A DNA stretch of 64,000 bases, from positions 62,001 to 126,000 of the forward strand of contig JADJWD010000002.1 in assembly GCA_016716535.1 (NCBI GenBank). Direction: 5' to 3'. Below the pieces are notes generated by a model. The model saw only the letters and a program-made list of their open reading frames with translations, had not been told where the DNA came from and searched no databases. The DNA is from Betaproteobacteria bacterium. Lineage in GTDB: Bacteria > Pseudomonadota > Gammaproteobacteria > Burkholderiales > Burkholderiaceae_C. Position numbers and translations under genes: made by a program. Shown one piece after another: positions 59,580-64,000 of this stretch. The stretch's first letter is position 1; each line of letters starts with the position of its first letter.

Positions 59580-60530
59580 TCAAGGCATGTGCCGCTCGCT
59601 CTTCTGCGCTTCGCTCAAGCCTTCGAGCAGCGCGATGTTCGCGGTCGCGGCGGCCCAGCGCAGGTCGCGCCAGGGGCGGTAGGCGGGTGCTTCGTACCAG
59701 TTTCGGAACGCCGCAGTCGACGGCCAGCGTTGCAGTTCGATGCGCCGCGGCTCCCAACCACCTTCGATGACCTCGAAGTGGCCGCCGGCAGCCAGGAGCG
59801 TGCCGCCGGCCGCGCGCAGGCCCGCCGAGCGGCCGGGTGCGTAGCGCGCGAACGTGGCGGTGTCACGCACCGCCATGTCGACGAGCACGAAGGCCGGTGG
59901 CTGCGTCGCCGCCGGTGCCGAAGGCGCGATGCCTTGCACCAGCACCATCTCGGTGTCGGCGGCGCGCTGGCGGATCTGCTTCCACGGCGCGTAGCTCGTG
60001 CTCTCGTACCACTGGAAGAAGACCTGTGCGCTCGGCCACTGGTGCACGATCATGCGGCGCATCGGCCAGTCGCCTTCCACCGGCTGCGGCAGCGCGCCGG
60101 CGGCGAGGAAGCGGCCGCCGAACGTGCCGATCGTCGGCAGGTGGCCGCCGAGGTAATCGCCGAAGGCGCGCGCGTCGCGGATCTCCACGCGCACGAGCGT
60201 GTAGACCGGTTGCTCGGTCCACGTGCCCGCGGCGGGCGGCGGTGCCGGCGAACTGGGCACGGGCGACGTCACCGCCGTGCCGGCGGGCGGTGGCGTGGGC
60301 GCGGGCGTGGGCATCGGCGGCGGAGAAGGCGGCGCCGGGACAGGCGCCGCCGTCGGCGCCGGCATCGGCGCAGGGGCGGGGGACGGCAACGGTGAAGGCA
60401 ATGGCGGCCGCGTCGGCGCCGGCAGTGGCGGCAACATCGGCGGCGCGGGCGCAGGCGCCGGTGCAGCACAAGCCGACAAGAGGGCCGGCAGGCCGATCAC
60501 GAACCTGCGGCGATGCTCCGATGGGCCCAC
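59580..60530 (-). CDS. Lipoprotein with two DUF1330-like domains
   Basis: A 316-residue protein with lipobox LLSAC (Cys21), a long Pro/Ala stalk (22-102) and two similar domains (about 105-205 and 213-305). Each has the DUF1330/dimeric alpha-beta-barrel pattern: YTLVRVEIRDARAFGDYLGG ... IVHQWPSAQVFFQWYES, and FVLVDMAVRDTATFARYAPG ... IELQRWPSTAAFRNWYEA. DUF1330 domains normally occur singly in small cytoplasmic proteins; tandem copies on a lipoprotein are unusual. Function unknown. Confidence 0.82.
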   Translation of the reverse strand: MGPSEHRRRFVIGLPALLSACAAPAPAPAPPMLPPLPAPTRPPLPSPLPSPAPAPMPAPTAAPVPAPPSPPPMPTPAPTPPPAGTAVTSPVPSSPAPPPAAGTWTEQPVYTLVRVEIRDARAFGDYLGGHLPTIGTFGGRFLAAGALPQPVEGDWPMRRMIVHQWPSAQVFFQWYESTSYAPWKQIRQRAADTEMVLVQGIAPSAPAATQPPAFVLVDMAVRDTATFARYAPGRSAGLRAAGGTLLAAGGHFEVIEGGWEPRRIELQRWPSTAAFRNWYEAPAYRPWRDLRWAAATANIALLEGLSEAQKSERHMP

Positions 60531-60667
60531 GGCGCCCTCCTGTGTGTCGATGTGCGGGCCGGCCTGCGGCCGGAGGTCGTGCGGCGGCGTCAGGGCCGCG
60601 CGCCACCCTCAAGCCTGCCACACCCGGCCGCCGCGCCCGCGCCAAGCGAGATCCCGTGGATCAGCCT

Positions 60668-60685
60668 TCGCCGCCGCGAGCGGCG
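60668..60685. terminator. Short hairpin after the SGNH lipoprotein gene
   Basis: CGCCGC (60669-60674) and GCGGCG (60680-60685) lie 15 to 31 bases past the SGNH gene's stop on the minus strand. No T-run follows. Confidence 0.3.
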
Positions 60686-60699
60686 TCAGGCCCTCTGCG

Positions 60700-62409
60700 T
60701 CAGACCCGCACCAGCCGCGGATTGCCGATGCCGACCTTCACCACGCTGCCCGAGGCCGATGCGAACCCGAGGTTCAGCCACAGCTGCGTCTGGTTCGAAT
60801 CGAAGGCCGAGCCATTGAAGGGCAGGCGCAACGGCAGGAACACGACGCGCCCGGCGAGCGCGGGTGTCGTGGCCGCCGTGCCCCGCTCGGAGAACTCGGC
60901 GAAGTGCGTCACGCGGCCGCCGCCCCAGACGTACTCCTGCCGCGCGTCGAACTGCATCAAGCGCGGCGCGGAGCCCGATTGCTGCTCGTAGAAGAAATCG
61001 AACTCGCAGCCGATCACTTCATTGGCGCCCAAGGTGCTCAGGTCGAACGGCAGCCGCATCGTCACGTACGACGTCGAGGCCGGCAGCGTGGCGCGCACCG
61101 TGTAGAAGGTCTTGCCGCCGATTGTCTCGACCTGGTGGGTGCCAACCGCGGCGCCGTTGTCGCCGACGGCCGAGTACCCGTGGGGCGGCAGGCCGTTCTG
61201 CATCGTCGCATTGGCCATCAGGTTCGTGCCCGGGTAGGCCGTGCCAGTGCCCGCGCCGAGCCACGCGGTGATGACGCTGGCCTCGAGCCGCGCCTGCGCC
61301 AGCCCGCCGGCCAGGCTCAGATGCAGGCCGTCGGAGGTCATGCCGGCGATGTACCTGCCGGTCGCGTCGTGCAGCGTGCCCTTCGGGTCGACGTAGCGCA
61401 CCGCGGCCGGGCCGAAGTCGGCGGCGATCGTCGCGAGGCCCGCGTTCACCTGCAGCAGCGCGGCGCGCACGCTGTCCGGCGTGCCGCTGTCGGCCATCGA
61501 GCCGTCGCCGTAGCCGAAGATGCCGCAGTCGAGCACCTTCATGCCGCCGGCGACCATCTGCCGCACCATCTCGCGGTGGTTGAGCAGGCAGGCGTCGACG
61601 GCCGCGCTGAGGTTGGCCGGCGTCGCGCCCTGCAGATCGTTGATCGAGCCGCCGCGCAGGATGACGAGGTCGGGCGCGGTCGCGATCAAGTGCTGGATCG
61701 ACATCGGCTGCCCGTACGGCGCAACGCGGTTGCTCGCCAACATCTGCGAGGTGTCCTGGCCGTCGATCCCGAACTGGGCGATCAACTGCGCCATCGGGTA
61801 GTGGATCGGCAGCGCCCAGGTGGCGAGTTGGGCGATGCCGACGGGCTCCGTGCCCGAGAGGACGAGCGCCTCGATCGGCACCGTCGTGCTGCCGTGAATG
61901 TTGCCGACATTGGCCGTGGAGTCGCCGAAGGTCGCGACGCGCAGCCGCTGCGTGAGCGGCTGCGGCCCCGGCGGCGGCGTCGGCGCGGGCGTGGGAGCCG
62001 GAGTGGGCGCCGGTGTCGGAGCCGGGGTCGGCGCGGGTGTAGGGGCCACAGTCGGCGCGGGAGTTGGCGCCGGAGTCGGAGCGGGCGTCGGAGCCGGAGT
62101 TGGCGCGACTGTCGGGGCCGGGGTCGGCGCAGCCGTCGGCGCCGCTGTCGGCGCCGTCGTCGGTGCAGCCGTCGGCGCGGTGGTCGGCGCCGGTGTCGGC
62201 GTGACCGTCGGGCTCGGCGGCGGCGCGGAGGTCGGCGCGGGCGACGAGGTCGGCGAAGGCGTCGGTGTCGCGCCGAGCGGCGGCTGCTCGGCCCCATCGC
62301 CGCCGCCACCGCCGCCGCCGCATGCCGCGACGGTCGACGCCATCGGGCCGACCCACAGCACGCGGAGAATTCGACGACGCTGCGCGTCGGGGTCCCTGTT
62401 CGTCTTCAT
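60700..62409 (-). CDS. SGNH hydrolase lipoprotein with long PTPA repeat stalk
   Basis: A 569-residue protein with lipobox TVAAC (Cys30), a Gly run, and a stalk of Pro-Thr-Pro-Ala units (about 48-149). The hydrolase domain starts with VATFGDSTANVGN (Ser164) and has GGSINDL as a possible Asn block and DGLHLSLAGG as the late Asp/His block, so an esterase triad is plausible. A C-terminal beta-rich domain (about 390-569; FDFFYEQQSG, LWLNLGFASA) may bind a ligand or carbohydrate. It is probably displayed on the cell surface or in the periplasm. Confidence 0.85.
   Translation of the reverse strand: MKTNRDPDAQRRRILRVLWVGPMASTVAACGGGGGGGDGAEQPPLGATPTPSPTSSPAPTSAPPPSPTVTPTPAPTTAPTAAPTTAPTAAPTAAPTPAPTVAPTPAPTPAPTPAPTPAPTVAPTPAPTPAPTPAPTPAPTPAPTPPPGPQPLTQRLRVATFGDSTANVGNIHGSTTVPIEALVLSGTEPVGIAQLATWALPIHYPMAQLIAQFGIDGQDTSQMLASNRVAPYGQPMSIQHLIATAPDLVILRGGSINDLQGATPANLSAAVDACLLNHREMVRQMVAGGMKVLDCGIFGYGDGSMADSGTPDSVRAALLQVNAGLATIAADFGPAAVRYVDPKGTLHDATGRYIAGMTSDGLHLSLAGGLAQARLEASVITAWLGAGTGTAYPGTNLMANATMQNGLPPHGYSAVGDNGAAVGTHQVETIGGKTFYTVRATLPASTSYVTMRLPFDLSTLGANEVIGCEFDFFYEQQSGSAPRLMQFDARQEYVWGGGRVTHFAEFSERGTAATTPALAGRVVFLPLRLPFNGSAFDSNQTQLWLNLGFASASGSVVKVGIGNPRLVRV
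61963..62268. repeat. Repeat-coding segment for the PTPA stalk
   Basis: About 300 bases made of 6-base and 12-base near-repeats encode residues 48-149 of the SGNH lipoprotein. Length variation between strains would be expected. On the opposite strand the same DNA reads as GAGVGAGVG, which is an artefact. Confidence 0.85.
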
Positions 62410-62736
62410 TGGCTGGCAGCGGCATCCTTCCGGTGCCCCGGTGCCCGTTGCACCGATGTCCTCCCGAGCGGATGCGCCGGCGCATTATCCGAAGGGCGAC
62501 ACGGCAAACCGCCCGCGCGGGCCCCTCCGAACTCGTGGCAGCGCACCCGCAAATCGTGCTGCACGCCACGGTCCGGCGGCGGCGCCCCCCTGATTCGGGG
62601 GCGCCGTTTGGCCGCCGCGGCCGCCGCGGCGACCGCGCCCGGCACGGCGTCTGCCCGCTCCTGCCCACTCTGCGCCCGGCCTCACAATGCCCGCAGCATC
62701 CAACAGACAACCGAGGGGTCATCGGGCCCACGCACC
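62410..62736. other. Divergent intergenic region with strong hairpin
   Basis: These 327 bases lie between the divergent SGNH lipoprotein and GNAT genes. In the middle GGCGCCCCC (62581-62589) and GGGGGCGCC (62597-62605) form a perfect 9-bp stem with a 7-base loop, followed by GTTTGG on the plus strand. No protein-coding gene is convincing. A small RNA ending at this hairpin is possible but not shown. Confidence 0.5.
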
Positions 62737-63291
62737 TTGAGTTCATCCCTCGCCCCGCTCGTCATCCGCCGCGCCGTGCCCGACGACGCCGAGGCCATCG
62801 CGCGCATGTACGCCGAGCCCGAGGTGCAGGCCAACCTGCTGCAGATGCCGTATCCGACGACGGCCGGCCTGCGCGAGTGGCTGCACGAGCGCCAGCCGCG
62901 CGGCCGCACCGACGTGCAACTCGTCGCCGAGCGCGCCGGCGCCGCCGTGGCGCTGGCCGGGCTCGAGGCGGTGAGCACGCAGCAGCGCCGCCGGCACGTG
63001 ATGGGGCTGGGCCTGGCGGTGGCGCGCGCGGCGCAAGGCCAGGGCGTCGGCAGCGCGCTGATGGCCGCGCTGATGCAGTGGGCCGACGACTGGGCGCAGG
63101 TGCTGCGCATCGAGCTGACCGTCTACACCGACAACGCGCCCGCGATCGCGCTGTACCAGCGCTTCGGTTTCCGCATCGAGGGCACGCACCGCGGCTACGC
63201 GATGCGCCGCGGCGGTTATGCCGACGTGCACGCGATGGCCCGGCTGCATCCGGCGCCGCCGCGGCTGGCCTGGCCCGAGGAGGCGGCATGA
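62737..63291 (+). CDS. GNAT-family N-acetyltransferase
   Basis: A 184-residue acetyltransferase. The acetyl-CoA binding motif A is GLGLAVARAAQGQGVGSAL near 87-105, and motif B is TVYTDNAPAIALYQRFGF near 128-145. The N-terminus LVIRRAVPDDAEAIARM fits. A TTG at 62737 appears to be the start because no ATG or GTG lies close enough before the domain; this is uncertain. It overlaps the next gene by 4 bases (ATGA). The substrate is not evident. Confidence 0.9.
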   Translation: MSSSLAPLVIRRAVPDDAEAIARMYAEPEVQANLLQMPYPTTAGLREWLHERQPRGRTDVQLVAERAGAAVALAGLEAVSTQQRRRHVMGLGLAVARAAQGQGVGSALMAALMQWADDWAQVLRIELTVYTDNAPAIALYQRFGFRIEGTHRGYAMRRGGYADVHAMARLHPAPPRLAWPEEAA

Positions 63292-64000
63292 GACGCACGA
63301 CGGCGCTGGCGCTCGCGGTGTGCGGGGTGATCGCCGCATGCACGTCGGCGCAGGCACCGCAGGGGGACGTGGTGCAGGCGCCGGCATCAGCAACGGCGGC
63401 GACGCCTGTGGCATCCGCGGCGACCGCGGCACCAGCGGCATCCGCCGCTCCAGTGGCGCAAGCATCACAAGCACCGCAAGCGACACCCGCGCCGTCGGCC
63501 AACACCGCGCCGGCCGTCGCCGTCACTGCGCGCGAGTTGAGCGTGCCGAGCCTGGACCTTGCCGGTGGCCGCTTCGTCTCGCTGCCGGCGTTCTGGTTCC
63601 CGTCGGCCGCGGCCCTTGGCGTGACGGCGCCAGCGCTCGTGCTGCTGCACGGCTGCGGCGGCCCCTACACGCCGCAGCGCGACGGCACGCGCCGGCTCGC
63701 CGCGCGCTACACCGAGCTGGCGGAGGCACTCAACGCGATGGGCATCCACGTGCTCGTCACCGATTCGCTGACGCCGCGCGGCGTGCGCGAGCTGTGCACG
63801 TTGCGCGGCGGCGACCGCCGCGTCACGCAGTTGCACCGCCGCCGCGATGCGCTGGGCGCGCTCGCCTGGCTCGCCGCGCAGCCGGGCGTCGACCCGGCGC
63901 GTGTCGGCCTGCTCGGCTGGTCCAACGGCGGCAGCACGGTGCTCGCCGCGACCAACCTCATGCACGCCGAAGTGCGCGCCGCACCGCAGCCGCCGAGCCT
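63288..64000 (+). CDS. Dienelactone-hydrolase-like alpha/beta-hydrolase lipoprotein (3' end outside window)
   Basis: About 237 residues are visible before the right edge. A lipobox VIAAC (Cys18) precedes a low-complexity Ala/Thr/Pro linker (20-80). The hydrolase part begins SVPSLDLAGGRFVSLPAFWF, has the oxyanion region LVLLHGCGGPY and the nucleophile elbow GWSNGGS. The closest type is dienelactone hydrolase. It is coupled to the GNAT gene by an ATGA overlap. The end of the domain, with the Asp and His of the triad, is not in the window. Confidence 0.85.
   Translation, partial: MRRTTALALAVCGVIAACTSAQAPQGDVVQAPASATAATPVASAATAAPAASAAPVAQASQAPQATPAPSANTAPAVAVTARELSVPSLDLAGGRFVSLPAFWFPSAAALGVTAPALVLLHGCGGPYTPQRDGTRRLAARYTELAEALNAMGIHVLVTDSLTPRGVRELCTLRGGDRRVTQLHRRRDALGALAWLAAQPGVDPARVGLLGWSNGGSTVLAATNLMHAEVRAAPQPPS

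Noticed and set aside
61898..62593. Collagen- or silk-like GAGVG repeat protein on the plus strand
   Set aside because: It is the complement of the PTPA stalk of the SGNH lipoprotein, which has a lipobox, stalk and enzyme domain in the correct order.
1..64000. CRISPR array, rRNA operon, insertion sequence, prophage or integron
   Set aside because: No regularly spaced identical repeats, no rRNA sequence, and no transposase, integrase or phage structural gene was found.

Overview
The window is very GC-rich, gene-dense chromosomal DNA with frequent 4-base ATGA/GTGA overlaps between genes. It fits a beta-proteobacterium of the order Burkholderiales (Rubrivivax/Leptothrix-like). Supporting evidence is a Bug-type tripartite-transporter binding protein, a PEP-CTERM protein, the DUF1924 / diheme cytochrome c / cytochrome b set beside a PepSY-OmpR-histidine kinase set, and the pcm-tolC pair. 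This placement is inferred from gene content, not measured. No rRNA, insertion sequence, prophage or CRISPR array was seen. There is one tRNA gene, tRNA-Gly(CCC).

Layout. (1) 1-3491, minus strand: a translationally coupled four-gene operon (thermostable-hemolysin-family protein, AMP-forming ligase, heme-oxygenase-like putative diiron enzyme, SDR) that looks like a small uncharacterised biosynthetic pathway. (2) 3706-6907, plus: DUF4266 lipoprotein, DUF3570 protein, ApbE flavin transferase and a TlpA-like thioredoxin. The DUF3570 protein carries a sequence matching the ApbE flavinylation signature. (3) 6933-11650: a cytochrome b / diheme c / DUF1924 c operon, divergent from PepSY, response regulator and kinase genes, with an 11-bp-period direct repeat in the shared promoter. 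(4) 11869-17972: DUF900 hydrolase, PEP-CTERM protein, and a large Ser/Thr kinase divergent from an ECF sigma factor. (5) 17983-25209, minus: TetR, RND adaptor, RND pump, L-isoaspartate methyltransferase and TolC, driven by a near-consensus promoter that overlaps a palindromic operator. (6) 25340-31518: DUF1439 lipoprotein, UppP, TrmB, tRNA-Gly, degenerate GGDEF protein, tyrosine phosphatase and phospholipase-D-like protein.

(7) 31537-36512: lipoprotein hydrolase, Bug protein, a TerC remnant, HpaI-type aldolase and succinate-semialdehyde dehydrogenase; the last two could act in sequence. (8) 36607-47817, plus: AlaS, then NodB deacetylase / B12-type radical SAM protein / d1-like beta-propeller, then SGNH hydrolase / membrane-anchored protein of unknown function / Lnt-like acyltransferase with a large extra C-terminal membrane region. 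(9) 48185-58128: a signalling block with a chemoreceptor, a PilJ/PAS/GGDEF/EAL protein, MarR, a response regulator with a histidine-less HPt-like tail, and a multi-PAS hybrid kinase. (10) 58217-62409, minus: three lipoproteins with Pro-rich (PAP/PTPA) stalks. (11) 62737-64000: GNAT acetyltransferase and the start of an alpha/beta-hydrolase lipoprotein.

The strongest leads for undescribed biology are the four-gene operon at the left edge, the predicted flavinylation of the DUF3570 protein, and the deacetylase / radical SAM / propeller trio. All family assignments were made by eye from motifs and length; no database search was run.
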